In this document: positions 42,635 through 52,685 of the stretch, piece after piece | Layout: the number at the start of each line of letters is the position of its first letter | Numbering within the stretch: position 1 is the stretch's first letter | Origin: Micrococcus sp. EYE_212 | GTDB taxonomy: Bacteria; Actinomycetota; Actinomycetes; Actinomycetales; Micrococcaceae | Direction of reading: 5' to 3' | Assembly: GCF_023147585.1 (NCBI RefSeq) | Contig: NZ_JAHXOZ010000001.1 | Location: forward strand, 62,001 to 126,000 | Length of the DNA: 64,000 nt | The notes under the pieces: generated by a model | What the model was told of the DNA's origin: nothing | Seen by the model: the letters and a program-made list of their open reading frames with translations, nothing else | Database searches by the model: none | Position numbers and translations under genes: made by a program

Positions 42635-43509
42635 CCGAGACCGCAGAGACCGTCACCCCGTCCGTGGTCGTCGACCAGGCGGGGATGACCTACACCGTGC
42701 GCTCCGCCGACGCCGTGCACAGGGAGGCGGGCTTGCTCTCCCGGCTGAAGGGGACGCGCGGCGTCCGCACCAGCAGCGTCGAGGCACTGAAGCCGCTCTC
42801 GCTCATCGTGGAGCGCGGTGAGTCCGTGGGTGTGATCGGCACCAACGGCTCCGGCAAGTCGACGCTCATGAAGCTCATCACGGGACAGATGCGCCCCACC
42901 ACGGGCCGCATCTACGCGACCAGCACCCCCGTGATGCTCGGCGTCAACGCCGCCCTCGTCAGTCAGGTGTCCGGCTCGGACAACATCCTCCTCGGCTGCC
43001 TTGCCATGGGGATGAGCCGGGACGAGGCCCGGGAGAAGCGCGCCGCCGTCGTGGAACTGTCAGGACTGGACGAGGCAACGCTGCAGCTGCCGCTCAAGGC
43101 CTACTCCTCGGGCATGTCCGCCCGGCTCCAGTTCGCGATCGCGACCTCCGTCGACCCCGACATCCTCGTCATCGACGAGGCGCTCAACACAGGAGACGCG
43201 CAGTTCCGGGACCGCACCCGCGTGCGCCTCGACCGCCTCCGGGAGCAGGCCGGCTGCGTGTTCCTGGTGAGCCACTCCCTCGGCACCATCCAGGAGATGT
43301 GCACCCGCACCATCTGGATCGAGAAGGGCGTCCTCACCATGGACAGCGAGCCCCGCCTCGTGGCCCGCGCTTACGCCCGCTATGTGAAGACGCTCATGCG
43401 CGACCCCGCCGAAGCGCGGAGGATCCTGGACGCCGAACGGGAGATCGTCCGGCAACCGCAGATCACCTGGGTCGGCGGCGAGCCGCCCTCCGGGACGACG
43501 GCGGCGTGA
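42631..43509 (+). CDS. ABC polysaccharide export ATPase (TagH/Wzt type)
   Basis: 292 residues. Walker A GTNGSGKST, signature YSSGMSARLQFA (the SSGM variant of polymer exporters), Walker B ILVIDEALNTGD and a switch His in VSHSLG are all present. The N-terminal 50 residues include the interface segment HREAGLLSRLKG seen in this family. There is no long C-terminal carbohydrate-binding domain, so export is probably not coupled to a terminal modification as in some Wzt proteins. It overlaps the permease and the following glycosyltransferase by four bases each. Confidence 0.94.
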   Translation: MTETAETVTPSVVVDQAGMTYTVRSADAVHREAGLLSRLKGTRGVRTSSVEALKPLSLIVERGESVGVIGTNGSGKSTLMKLITGQMRPTTGRIYATSTPVMLGVNAALVSQVSGSDNILLGCLAMGMSRDEAREKRAAVVELSGLDEATLQLPLKAYSSGMSARLQFAIATSVDPDILVIDEALNTGDAQFRDRTRVRLDRLREQAGCVFLVSHSLGTIQEMCTRTIWIEKGVLTMDSEPRLVARAYARYVKTLMRDPAEARRILDAEREIVRQPQITWVGGEPPSGTTAA

Positions 43510-45395
43510 GCCGGACCGCGGTGGAGGACGCCGCCGTCCGAGCCCACCGCTGGGCAGACCGGTGGCGGACGCGGGGCGAGGTCCTCGCCCGCCGCACGCT
43601 GGACGGGTTGGACGACGCCGGACGGAGGGCGTTGAGTCAGGCCCGCCGTGTCGTGGGCAACGACGTCCCGCGCGTGGCGTGGCGCAACGCCTCCGACCCC
43701 CTCGCGGACGCGTCCGCGGAGAGCCTGCAAGACGGTCCGTTCCCGCTGCCCGCTGCACGCTCCCTGGTGCGGGCGCTGACCCCGGCCCGCAAGCCCTCCC
43801 TCGACGCCTACGCTCCGCTCGGTCCCCGCGAGCCAGGCGAGGCCGGCCGGCTGCTCGTGCCCGTGGGCCTCGGAGACCCGGGGTCGCCCGACACCGGGGC
43901 GGTGCTGGAGCTCCTCCGGACCCGGGCCGCCCTCCTCGGGGCAGCCACCCCCTCCGGCTCCGCCCCGCGCGCAGCCACTCCTCACACGGTGGTGGTGACC
44001 GCCCCCGGCCGACGCGGCGACGTCGTACACTCCCTGACCGCCCGGGAGCGTCGGGCGGTCCTCGTCACCGAGGCCGGTCCCGGCGACGCGGGCGATCTTC
44101 TTGCCGCGGCCCTCGGGCTCGTGGACGCCGTCCTCGTGCCCGACCCGGCACGAGCGTGCGCCTCTCTGCTGGACGCGGCCGCCGCGCGAGGCCGCGCCCT
44201 CGTCGGCCCCGAGCTGGCAGGCTCCACGTGGGAGCCGCTTGTGGATCTCGGACGTGCCGCGCGGTGCGCATGGGCGATGTCCCGGACATCCGAGGGGGCC
44301 CGCCCGGGCGCGTGGCGGGTGGAACGCGACGGCGCCCTCGTCTCGCGCGGCGATGCCGCGCCACGCGCCGACGTCGGGCGCGAACCCCGGCGCGTCGTGG
44401 TGGCCGGGCACGACCTGAAGTTCGCCGATCCTCTGGTCGACCGCCTCCGCGCGGACGGGCACGAGGTGCGCATCGACCAGTGGACCGGGCACGCACGCCA
44501 CGACGTCGAGAAGAGCCGGAGTCTCGCCGCGTGGGCCGATGTCGTGCACTGCGAGTGGAGCCTCGGCAACCTGGCGTGGTACTCGCGGCACCTGCCGAAG
44601 GGGGTGCGCCTGACCAGCCGCCTCCACCTCCAGGAGGCGGCCACTGACTTCCCCCGCCGCGTCGCCCACGACGCTCTGGACTCCTGGGTGTTCGTCGCGC
44701 CGCACGTGCGGTCCCAGGTGCTGAGGGACACGGGCTTCCCAGCTCGGCGCGCGCCCTGGATCCCGAACGCCGTCCGGATCCCGGACGCCGTGGACCCGGC
44801 CGCCAGAGCGGCCGAGAACGAGCGGCGCTTCGTCCTCGGGCTCGTGGGCGTGCTGCCACGCCGCAAGGGCCTGCACCGCGCCCTGGACGTGCTCGCCGAC
44901 CTGCGTGCGGACGACCCCCGCTACCGGCTGCGCGTGCGCGGACACCATCCGCGGGATGTCGCCTGGATGACCGCGCGCGCGGACGAGCACGGCTACTACG
45001 ATCGCCAGCTGCGCCGCATCGCCGAAGACCCGCGGCTGACGGGCGCGGTGAACTGGGACCCTCACGGACCGGACATGCCTGCGTGGTACGGCTCAGTGGG
45101 AGTGGCCCTGTCCACCTCCGACTTCGAGTCGTTCCACTTCACCCTGCCGGACGGCGCGGCGCAGGGGTGCGTGCCACGCTCCCTCGCGTGGGCCGGGGCA
45201 GACGCCCTCTACCCGGGCTCGTGGCTGTGCCCCGACGAGGCCTCCCTCTCCGCATCGATCCGCGCGGCGACGGCGACGCCGGAGGCCTGGCGCTCGGCCC
45301 GGGAGGACGCCCACGGCTTCGTGGCCTGTGCGTATGCTGAGGAGACCGTCGTCACGGCGCTCACGAGAGAGGTGGTCGGCGGACGGACCACCTGA
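43506..45395 (+). CDS. Glycosyltransferase with AGHDLKF-type C-terminal module
   Basis: 629 residues. Residues 1-290 show no family I recognise. The C-terminal half starts with RRVVVAGHDLKFADPLVDRLRADG and continues AWADVVHCEWSLGNLAWYSRHL, RRKGLHRALDVLADL and STSDFESFHFTLPDGAAQG, a GT-B fold like GT4 enzymes. The same module occurs at the end of the 750-residue transferase at 58976-61228. GTG start overlapping the ATPase stop as GTGA, so it is translated with the exporter. It probably adds a backbone or branch sugar; donor unknown. Confidence 0.75.
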   Translation: MSRTAVEDAAVRAHRWADRWRTRGEVLARRTLDGLDDAGRRALSQARRVVGNDVPRVAWRNASDPLADASAESLQDGPFPLPAARSLVRALTPARKPSLDAYAPLGPREPGEAGRLLVPVGLGDPGSPDTGAVLELLRTRAALLGAATPSGSAPRAATPHTVVVTAPGRRGDVVHSLTARERRAVLVTEAGPGDAGDLLAAALGLVDAVLVPDPARACASLLDAAAARGRALVGPELAGSTWEPLVDLGRAARCAWAMSRTSEGARPGAWRVERDGALVSRGDAAPRADVGREPRRVVVAGHDLKFADPLVDRLRADGHEVRIDQWTGHARHDVEKSRSLAAWADVVHCEWSLGNLAWYSRHLPKGVRLTSRLHLQEAATDFPRRVAHDALDSWVFVAPHVRSQVLRDTGFPARRAPWIPNAVRIPDAVDPAARAAENERRFVLGLVGVLPRRKGLHRALDVLADLRADDPRYRLRVRGHHPRDVAWMTARADEHGYYDRQLRRIAEDPRLTGAVNWDPHGPDMPAWYGSVGVALSTSDFESFHFTLPDGAAQGCVPRSLAWAGADALYPGSWLCPDEASLSASIRAATATPEAWRSAREDAHGFVACAYAEETVVTALTREVVGGRTT

Positions 45396-45413
45396 CCTCG
45401 GCCCGAGGAGATC

Positions 45414-47972
45414 ATGCCACTCCCCCGCTCCACCTCCGACCGTCTCCGCATGGCCATGCTCGTGGGCAACCACGTGTCCGGAGACTCCAGGGTCGAGAAG
45501 TCCGCCGCCTCGGCGGTGCGGGCCGGCTACGAGGTCGTGGTGATCGGCGTCCGCCACCGCACACGCCACGCCCTCGACCGCTACGGCTCGGTGCCGATCC
45601 TGCGTGTGCCCGTCCCCTTCCGCCGCCACGCCGCATGGGTGACCCTCCACGCGGGTCCGCACGATGCCACCGACTGGGCCGCGGTCCTCGCGCCGGACGA
45701 GGCCACCGCCATGGTCCGCGCCGACGCCCGGCGTGACCCCGGCCTCGCCCAGGCCGCGGCGCGCGGACTCGCCCCCCACGCCCTGCCGGACGGCGTCCGC
45801 GGACGCGTCGGCGCGCTCGCACGGCGCGTCGACGCCGACATCCTCGCCCGGGTGACGCCGGACGCGTCCGCGCCCTGGGCGGCGCGGGCGCGCCGCGCGG
45901 CGACCACGGCCCGTGCCGGGCTGGCCGGCGGCTGGCGCCACGTCTGGCCCCTGACGTCCGACTACGAGGAGGGCTTCCTCCGGGTCCTGATCGACCTCGA
46001 GCCGGACATCATTCATGTGCACGACCGCCATCCCCTCCCGGCAGCGGCGGCCTACTCCCGCCTTCGGGCGGCCCGCGGCCTGCCCCACGCCCCCTGGGTG
46101 TACGACGCCCATGAGTGGCTCCCGGGGCAGATGATGCCGGGCCCGGTGGACCAGCGGATCGGCTGGAAGGCGGCGGAGGCCGAGCTGATCCACGCCGCCG
46201 ATGCCGTGATGACCGTCTCGGACGAGCTTGCCACGCGGATGCAGGCCTACCACCGGCTGCCCAGCCTGCCGGGGACGGTGGTCAACGCGCCGTGGAGCAC
46301 CCGCGCGCCCATGGATCCCCTGGACCGTCGACCTCTCCGAGAGGAGTGCGGACTTGGCCCCGACGTGCCGTTGCTCGTGTACATGGGGAAGCTCGCCGAA
46401 GTGCGCGGCATCCTGACGGCCGTGGATGCGCTGCCGCACCTGCCGGGCGTCCACCTCGCCTTCGTCGGCTCCGCCGATGTCAGCCCGCGGGAGGCGCTGC
46501 GCGATCGGGCCGCCGCGCTCGATGTGGCAGGGCGGGTCCATATCGTCGACTACGTCCCGTCGGCGTCCGTCACGTGGTACGTGTCCTCGGCCACGGCCGG
46601 ACTCAGCCCCCTGCTCCCCACACCCGCCCATGAGAGCGCGGTGGCCACGAAGCTGCGCGAGTACCTGCAGGCCGGTCTGCCGCTCGTGGTCTCCGACCTC
46701 CGGGAGCAGGCACGGTTCGTCCGGGAGCAGGGGGTCGGCACCGTGGCGGCGCCTGGCGACGGTCGCGACCTGGCGCGGGCCGTGAAGGAGCTGCTCGCCG
46801 ACCTCGAGCGCTACCGGGACGTGGTCGCGTCGGCCGAGGTGCAGGACGCCCACCAATGGGAGGGCGCGGAGCGGCAGCTCCACGCGGTCTGGCGATCCCT
46901 GCTCCCTGGCTCGGACGAGGCGCTGCCCGTGGAGACGGCCCCAGACCCCGGGGAGCGGGCACCTGAGACCGGCCTGCTCGTGGTCGGCACCGGCCCCACC
47001 GCCCTCGCGCTCGCCGACGCATGGCCGGCGGAACGCGGACCGGCACGGCGCCGGGATCCTCAACCGGCCGGTGACGGCCCGGGGCTGGTCGCGGACGGTC
47101 CCGCGGCTTCGTGGGAGATGCTCTCCCGCTCAGTCCGGGAGGATCGACGGTACGGCGCCGTCGTCTCCACGGGCGAGGGCCCGCTGTACGGGCGCGCCGG
47201 GGGAACCGCGGCGGCGGAGCTGCTCGCGCTGCGGGACCGTGGACACCGTGTCGCTTTCCTCGCCGGGGACCTGGCTCTGCTCGAACCCGACGAGATCGCC
47301 ACCACCGTGCCCGGCCATCCGTGGATGGAAGTCGTCGGGGATCTGCGCGCCCGGCTGGAGCGCCGGATCCGTCGCGCGGCGAAGCCGTTCGCCGAGGCCG
47401 TGGACGCTGGTCTGCCCGTCTTCAGCCACCGCCGCGTGGAGGCCGCCCTCCTCCCGGGGGTCTCGTGGCTCCCAGAGCCCGTCGCCGTCGAGCCCGGCGC
47501 CGTTCCTGGGCCGGAGCAGGCCGCGCCCTCGGTGCTCGTCCTGCCGGGCGATCGGACGGCTGCGGAGGCGGCCGCGGTCGCAGAGCTCGTCCGAGTCCTC
47601 GAGGAGCGCGGCGTGGCCGTCGAGTCGCCGTCCGCGGCGCGCTACCGGCGCCGGCCGAGCGCGTTCCTGGGCCAGGTGGTCCTCGCACCCCTGCACACGG
47701 GCGAGGACGGCGCTCCGGTGGCACGGGCACTGGCCCTTGGGTCGTCGGTGGTCACGGGTCCCGTCCAGGTGCCGGACGGCACCGAGGCACCACCCTGCGA
47801 GAAGGCCGACGATGCCACCCTGGTGGGCACGGTGCTGAGGCTCCTCGGGGAAGATGCCTCGGCCCGGGCGCATCGGGCGGAGGCGGGACGCGGATACCAC
47901 ACCCGCGTCCATTCCCCCGCTGCCGTCAGCGAGCGGCTCGAACGGCTGCTTGCGGCGTCATTCGACCGCTGA
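45414..47972 (+). CDS. Large GT4-type glycosyltransferase with extra C-terminal domain
   Basis: 852 residues. The N-terminal GT-B part (about 12-500) has MAMLVGNHVSGDSRVEKSA, DIIHVHDRHPLPAA, VYDAHEW, a C-terminal nucleotide-binding half with LVYMGKLAEVRGILTAVDALP and TPAHESAVATKLREYLQAGLP. After an acidic linker (about 505-530) a further 320 residues resemble a degenerate second GT-B (GTGPTALALADAWPAE, HRVAFLAGDLALLE) without clear catalytic residues. GAGGAG precedes the ATG. Its stop codon lies in a hairpin shared with the converging gene. Probably a polymerising or dual-function transferase, by inference. Confidence 0.75.
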   Translation: MPLPRSTSDRLRMAMLVGNHVSGDSRVEKSAASAVRAGYEVVVIGVRHRTRHALDRYGSVPILRVPVPFRRHAAWVTLHAGPHDATDWAAVLAPDEATAMVRADARRDPGLAQAAARGLAPHALPDGVRGRVGALARRVDADILARVTPDASAPWAARARRAATTARAGLAGGWRHVWPLTSDYEEGFLRVLIDLEPDIIHVHDRHPLPAAAAYSRLRAARGLPHAPWVYDAHEWLPGQMMPGPVDQRIGWKAAEAELIHAADAVMTVSDELATRMQAYHRLPSLPGTVVNAPWSTRAPMDPLDRRPLREECGLGPDVPLLVYMGKLAEVRGILTAVDALPHLPGVHLAFVGSADVSPREALRDRAAALDVAGRVHIVDYVPSASVTWYVSSATAGLSPLLPTPAHESAVATKLREYLQAGLPLVVSDLREQARFVREQGVGTVAAPGDGRDLARAVKELLADLERYRDVVASAEVQDAHQWEGAERQLHAVWRSLLPGSDEALPVETAPDPGERAPETGLLVVGTGPTALALADAWPAERGPARRRDPQPAGDGPGLVADGPAASWEMLSRSVREDRRYGAVVSTGEGPLYGRAGGTAAAELLALRDRGHRVAFLAGDLALLEPDEIATTVPGHPWMEVVGDLRARLERRIRRAAKPFAEAVDAGLPVFSHRRVEAALLPGVSWLPEPVAVEPGAVPGPEQAAPSVLVLPGDRTAAEAAAVAELVRVLEERGVAVESPSAARYRRRPSAFLGQVVLAPLHTGEDGAPVARALALGSSVVTGPVQVPDGTEAPPCEKADDATLVGTVLRLLGEDASARAHRAEAGRGYHTRVHSPAAVSERLERLLAASFDR

Positions 47973-47990
47973 CGGGGTCCACGTCAGCGG
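47966..47990. terminator. Hairpin containing the stop codons of two converging genes
   Basis: CCGCTGACG pairs with CGTCAGCGG around a seven-base loop. The TGA of the plus-strand gene (47970-47972) and that of the minus-strand gene (47984-47986) both lie in the stem. Confidence 0.65.
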
Positions 47991-50116
47991 ACAGACGCGG
48001 CCCTCGCCGCGTTCAGCCGGGCCCCCCAGGTCTGGGAGCGCTGCGCCTCGCCTACGCCCGGAGCCCCCAGCTCGGCGAGCCGTTCGAGGCCCGCGCGGAT
48101 CGCGTCCGCGTCGCGGTCCACGCCGAGGCCCAGCCGGTTCTCCTCGAGGAAGGCGGCGATGGCCATGTCCGCGAAGCAAAGGATGGGGTAGCCGCGCTCG
48201 ACCAGGCTCATCGTCTTGTACGGGAAGCTGAAGCGCGCGTACTCCCCGCCGAGGAGGACCACACCCACCACGTCCGCCGTCCCGGGGACGTACCACTCGA
48301 AGGGCACGGTGGTGACGCGGACCCCGGGCCGGTCCGCCAGCCCGTGGTCCTCGAGGAGAGCGTCGAGGGCGTCCCTCTCACCGGGCCGGACGACGAAGTC
48401 CAGTCGGATCGCCTCGTCCAGCCGCGCGGCGGCGTCGAGGTACTGGCCGAGGCCGTAGATCCCGCTCACGCCGCCCGCGTAGAGCAGCGTGAGCCCCTCG
48501 TCCCCCGGCGCACGGAGCCCTGGGGGCACGGTGTTCGCCGGCGCCACGGCCGGCGGCAGCGGCACCCAGTCGTGACCGGCGCGACCGTGCCGGGCGAGCA
48601 GGGCGTCGAACCCGCGGCCCGACTCGATCGACGGCGCCGCCAGGCGGTCCGCCGCGGCCGCGAGCGTCTCGAGCTCCAGGAGCCCCCGCGCCTGCGTGTC
48701 CCGTCGGGCGTCGGCGTCCTCGAGGTAGCCCTCGATGTCGTCCAGCCAGTGGAGGTCGCGCACGAACCACACAGTCTGGCCGCCCGCGCGCGAGAACTCG
48801 CGCATGACGTCGGCGAGCTCCTCGGTGACGCGGGGAACGGGGATGGGCGAGGTCGAGTTCTCCCCGTAGAAGAGTCCGAGGGGGCGGCCGGCCGTGATCG
48901 CGGCACGCACCGCACGCACCCGTCGGTCGAAGACGCCGGGCACGGAGGACATCCGCACCGCCGCGCCGCCGTCGTCGAGTGCGTCCGCCATGTTCCGCAC
49001 CCGCTGGGGGCGGGCACCGTCGGTCCGGTCCTCGAGGGGCGACGTGGAGAAGAAGACGTCCAGCGGCCCGGCGTGCCGCAGGGCCTCGAGGTCCTCGAAG
49101 TCGCGGTCGACGCGGCCCGCCATGGCCGCGCGGTACGCCGCCAGCAGATCCTCGTGCCGCACCGGGACGCCACGGGTCTCCGACGCACTCTCCTGCGCCT
49201 CCGGCGCCTCGAGCATGGCGGACAGCTCCGCGACCAGGCGCAGCCCGCGACCGGATCGCACGCCGCCCCGACTCTCGGCCCACGCGCCCGTGCCGATCGT
49301 GTCCTCCACGAGGAGGCGTCCTCGGAATCCCGTGGCGAGCAGCAGGTCACCGACCGCGGCGTGGTCACGCGAGGAGCCGACGAGGACGACGTGGGTCGCG
49401 CCGTCGAGGCGGGCCCGCGTCACGGCGTCGAACCCCCGATTCCGCTCCATGTCCCGGCGGCGATAGAGGGCCGACGCCGACAGGGGCCTCAGGCTCGACC
49501 CGGGGACCTCGGCGATGGCTGAACCGAGCGCCGCGAGCTGGTTCTCGAGGCGTTCGTCGTCCTTGCGCTCGGGGTGCAGCGCGACGACGTGCGGGGGCAC
49601 CGGCGCGGACTCGAGCGGGGCGAGCGCCGTGGCCGGCACGGCCGGGATCAGGTGTCGCAGGTGGGCGCTGCGTGAGCCCTTGGACAACGCCTTGTCGAAC
49701 TCCCACTCGTCCTCGAGGAACAGGCGGTCCACGGCCGTCGTGAGGCGCGCGGTGTCCTCGGCGGCGTGCTTGCGCGCGGCTGAGAAGTCCAGGTCGCCGC
49801 GCCACAGCAGCGGGACGAACTCCTCCTCCACGTGGCGGGATGCGAACGCCCCTGCGCCGAGGCCGGACGTCACGACCATGTCGTAGTCGCCCGTCGCGAT
49901 GATCGCGCGCATGCTGCGCGCGATCTGGGACCCGGACTCGCGGAGCGCCCAGGTTCCCGTCCAGGGGAAGAGCCTCGGGAGGTTCCTGCGGGTCCGCCGG
50001 AGCCACGAGTGTGCGGCGACGTCGAGGACGTCGACCTCGTGGCCGGCCGCGGTCGCGTTGAGGACCACCAGCCCTTCGGCGGGTCCGACTCCGGTGCTCA
50101 GGATCAGTGCCCTCAT
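47984..50116 (-). CDS. Putative glycosyltransferase, 710 residues
   Basis: Begins MRALILSTGVGPAEGLVVLN and looks like two tandem GT-B-like halves. The second half contains VFFSTSPLEDRTDGARPQRVRNM, TVWFVRDLHWLDDIEGYL, LTLLYAGGVSGIYGLGQYLDAA and FPYKTMSLVERGYPILCF, in the manner of GT4 enzymes but without an exact E-x7-E motif that I can place. No membrane segment. Its ATG overlaps the stop of the preceding transferase as ATGA, and it ends the minus-strand operon that starts at 55711. Donor and acceptor are unknown. Confidence 0.65.
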   Translation of the reverse strand: MRALILSTGVGPAEGLVVLNATAAGHEVDVLDVAAHSWLRRTRRNLPRLFPWTGTWALRESGSQIARSMRAIIATGDYDMVVTSGLGAGAFASRHVEEEFVPLLWRGDLDFSAARKHAAEDTARLTTAVDRLFLEDEWEFDKALSKGSRSAHLRHLIPAVPATALAPLESAPVPPHVVALHPERKDDERLENQLAALGSAIAEVPGSSLRPLSASALYRRRDMERNRGFDAVTRARLDGATHVVLVGSSRDHAAVGDLLLATGFRGRLLVEDTIGTGAWAESRGGVRSGRGLRLVAELSAMLEAPEAQESASETRGVPVRHEDLLAAYRAAMAGRVDRDFEDLEALRHAGPLDVFFSTSPLEDRTDGARPQRVRNMADALDDGGAAVRMSSVPGVFDRRVRAVRAAITAGRPLGLFYGENSTSPIPVPRVTEELADVMREFSRAGGQTVWFVRDLHWLDDIEGYLEDADARRDTQARGLLELETLAAAADRLAAPSIESGRGFDALLARHGRAGHDWVPLPPAVAPANTVPPGLRAPGDEGLTLLYAGGVSGIYGLGQYLDAAARLDEAIRLDFVVRPGERDALDALLEDHGLADRPGVRVTTVPFEWYVPGTADVVGVVLLGGEYARFSFPYKTMSLVERGYPILCFADMAIAAFLEENRLGLGVDRDADAIRAGLERLAELGAPGVGEAQRSQTWGARLNAARAASVR

Positions 50117-51705
50117 GCTCCCGCCTCCCGGGTCTGGTGCTGCGCTCCGGGGCGCAGGCCCATCAGGGTCATCTCCCGTTCCACGGTGTGCTCCGGGGAG
50201 GTCTGCGCGCGTACGCGGCGCGCCGCGGCCGCCGACATCCGCAGGAAGAGGTCCGGGTCCTCCATGAGACGGCGCAGACCGGCGGCGAGCCCGTCGACGT
50301 CCTCGAAGCCGGCGACCACCGCGCAGGTCTCGTCGACGAACTCGGTGATCGCGCCGGCGTCGTTGGTCACCGGCACGAGGCCGGAGGACATGGCCTCGTC
50401 ACGGGAGACCCCCTGGGAGTCCGCACGCGAGGGCACGAGGAAGATCCCGTGCTCCCGGTGCAGCACGGCAATCTCCTCCTGGCCTGCGAAGCGGCGCTCC
50501 ACGACGACGTTCTCGTCGTCCGCGAAGGCCTCCTCGAACAGGCCGAAGTGCTTGCCGTCACCGATGACGCGCACGGAGACCTTCCCCCACAGAGGGGTCT
50601 CTCGCAGCCGCTCGAGCGCGCGCACGGCGAGGTCCGGACCATAGTTGAGATTCGCCGCCGAGCGCACCCACAGGACACGGAAGCGCTGCTCGGGGTCCTT
50701 CGGGACGTAGCGGTAGAGGTCGGTGTCGATCACGTTGTGCACGATCGCCGATCGCTGGCCCGGGAACACGAGCTCCATGTCCTCCTGCGCGGCGCGGCGC
50801 CACCAGCGGGAGACGAACACGAAGCGCTCGGGGCCGTTCGGATGGGCCAGCACCTCGCGCCAGAATCGTTGACGCTCGAGGGTGTCCTGGATGGCGCCGT
50901 CGAGCTGCTCCTGGGTGCGGTGGTTCCGCACCGTGCGGATCCAGCGTCGGGACTCGAAGCCGTGCATGAACGCGAAGAAGCGGTGCCCGGCGAGGGCATC
51001 CTTGACCGGCTCCCACAGGGCGCGGCCGAGGAAGTGGGCGGCCACGGAGTCATACGGCCGCGTGCGCAGCAGCTCGGCCGCCTCCTCGCCGCGCCCGACG
51101 ATCACGGGCACGCCGTCGTACTCGTACGCATGCGGCTCGGAGGCCCGGTCGATGACGGCGATGTGGACGCGGACGCCGGCAGACTGGAAGTACTTCACGC
51201 GGCGGTGCACGAAGCCGTTGCCGTAGCGGTTCTCCTCCGTGGGATAGACCGCCAGGAGGATGAGGTGGAGCGGCGCGTCCCGATCGGAGCCGTGCCCGGC
51301 GAGATCGAGGTACTCGGCGACGCGAGCCGGTGCTGCCGCGCGGTCCTCATCCTCGTACCCGGTCGGCGGCAGCGGCGGAAGCGGTTCGGCGAACAGGCGG
51401 CGCTTGAGGACGGCGTTCTCGAGCTGGAGGAACGTGGCCGCCTCCTGCGGCGTGTAGGTGTCGCCGGCGTCCGCGAGGTGAAGGAACCCCCCGTAGCCAT
51501 GGGACGGGCGGCCACGACGTGCCGCCGCGGCGCCCGGCTGGGCGCGCACCGCACGACGGAGGCGTCGCACCGTCGTCGAGTCCTGGGGAAGCGTCCTGGC
51601 CGCGGCCTTGAGTGCGTCCTTGGCAGGAGCGGGCAGGGTGCGGGCCCCGGCGACGCCGAGGCGCAGGGCCCGGCGGGCCTGGGCGCGCCAGGGCGAAGGA
51701 CTCAC
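50113..51705 (-). CDS. Glycosyltransferase, GT4-like
   Basis: 530 residues. The N-terminal 80 residues are basic and variable; then NGFVHRRVKYFQSAGVRVHI starts the first GT-B half, with FFAFMHGFESRRWI and FVFVSRWWRR. The second half has FRVLWVRSAANLNYGPDLAVRAL, VSVRVIGDGKHF and PSRADSQGVSRDEAMSSGLVPV, the last being a clear GT4-like nucleotide-sugar-binding segment with acidic residues. GTG start overlapping the stop of the oxidoreductase gene as GTGA. It may transfer the diacetamido-uronic sugar made by the genes just upstream (inference from location). Confidence 0.8.
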   Translation of the reverse strand: MSPSPWRAQARRALRLGVAGARTLPAPAKDALKAAARTLPQDSTTVRRLRRAVRAQPGAAAARRGRPSHGYGGFLHLADAGDTYTPQEAATFLQLENAVLKRRLFAEPLPPLPPTGYEDEDRAAAPARVAEYLDLAGHGSDRDAPLHLILLAVYPTEENRYGNGFVHRRVKYFQSAGVRVHIAVIDRASEPHAYEYDGVPVIVGRGEEAAELLRTRPYDSVAAHFLGRALWEPVKDALAGHRFFAFMHGFESRRWIRTVRNHRTQEQLDGAIQDTLERQRFWREVLAHPNGPERFVFVSRWWRRAAQEDMELVFPGQRSAIVHNVIDTDLYRYVPKDPEQRFRVLWVRSAANLNYGPDLAVRALERLRETPLWGKVSVRVIGDGKHFGLFEEAFADDENVVVERRFAGQEEIAVLHREHGIFLVPSRADSQGVSRDEAMSSGLVPVTNDAGAITEFVDETCAVVAGFEDVDGLAAGLRRLMEDPDLFLRMSAAAARRVRAQTSPEHTVEREMTLMGLRPGAQHQTREAGA

Positions 51706-52685
51706 AGCTGCACCGTCTCCCCGTGTCCGGCCGACTCCAGCAACGCCTCCGCCACTCGCAGGGTGTCCAGGCCCTCGGCCATGGACACATGGTCCTGCCG
51801 GACGCCCACGATCGCGTCGCGGAACGCCTCGTGCTCGGTCTTCAGCGGCTCCGGCTTGGCGATGGCGAGGCGCGTGACGTCGCCCTCGGACACCCCGCGG
51901 AACGCAGAGACGGCCTCCCAGCTGGTCGGCACGGAGCCGTTGGCCTGGAACGTGAGGTCCGCGGTGACCGTGTCCGCCACGAAAGCGCCGAGCTCGCCCG
52001 TCACGGTGGTCTGACGGACCTTCACCGGGGAGAGCCAGTTGACCACGTGGTTCGTGATCACGCCGGAGGCCAGGCGCCCGGACGCCACCACCATGTCCTC
52101 GTGCTCGCGGCCCGAGTTCGCGGCCGTCTCGGCCGCCACCCGCTCGTACGGGCTCTCGGCCAGCCATGAGGTGAGGTCGATGTCGTGCGTGCCGAGGTCC
52201 TTCACCACGCCCACGTCGGCGATGCGCGCCGGGAACCCGCCCTGGCGCAGCGTGGAGATCTGCAACACCCGGCCGAGCTCGCCGGCCTGGACACGGCGGC
52301 GCAGCTCCTGCAGGGCGGGGTTGAATCGCTCGATGTGGCCGACGGCCCCCACGAGCCCCGCGGACTCGAAGGCCTCGACCAGGCGGGCGCCCGCCTCGGT
52401 GCTGTGGGCGATCGGCTTCTCCACCATCACGTGCACGCCGGCGGCGGCCAGGGCGAGGCCGACCTCCTCATGCAGACCGGTGGGCACCGCGCACACGACG
52501 GCGTCCACGCCGTGCTCGATCAGGCCCTGGACGGAGTCGTACAGCGGCAGGTCTCCGGCCACGCCGTGCGGATCCCCCATCGCATCCGCCACGGCCACGA
52601 GCTGCGTGCCCTCCACGGTGCGCATGACGCGCGCGTGGTGGCGGCCCATCATCCCGAGGCCGATCAGTCCGGTGCGGATGCTCAT
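51702..52685 (-). CDS. Gfo/Idh/MocA oxidoreductase, probable UDP-sugar 3-dehydrogenase (WbpB/WlbA-like)
   Basis: 327 residues. N-terminal NAD-binding RTGLIGLGMMGRHHARVM and the family motif VMVEKPIAHS; the catalytic region carries GHIERFNPALQELRRRV and DLGTHDIDLTSWL. In WbpB/WlbA this type oxidises C3 of UDP-GlcNAc-uronate to the 3-keto sugar that the next enzyme aminates. The neighbours, an aminotransferase and an acetyltransferase with overlapping ends, make that role likely. ATGA overlap with the aminotransferase stop. Confidence 0.85.
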   Translation of the reverse strand: MSIRTGLIGLGMMGRHHARVMRTVEGTQLVAVADAMGDPHGVAGDLPLYDSVQGLIEHGVDAVVCAVPTGLHEEVGLALAAAGVHVMVEKPIAHSTEAGARLVEAFESAGLVGAVGHIERFNPALQELRRRVQAGELGRVLQISTLRQGGFPARIADVGVVKDLGTHDIDLTSWLAESPYERVAAETAANSGREHEDMVVASGRLASGVITNHVVNWLSPVKVRQTTVTGELGAFVADTVTADLTFQANGSVPTSWEAVSAFRGVSEGDVTRLAIAKPEPLKTEHEAFRDAIVGVRQDHVSMAEGLDTLRVAEALLESAGHGETVQL

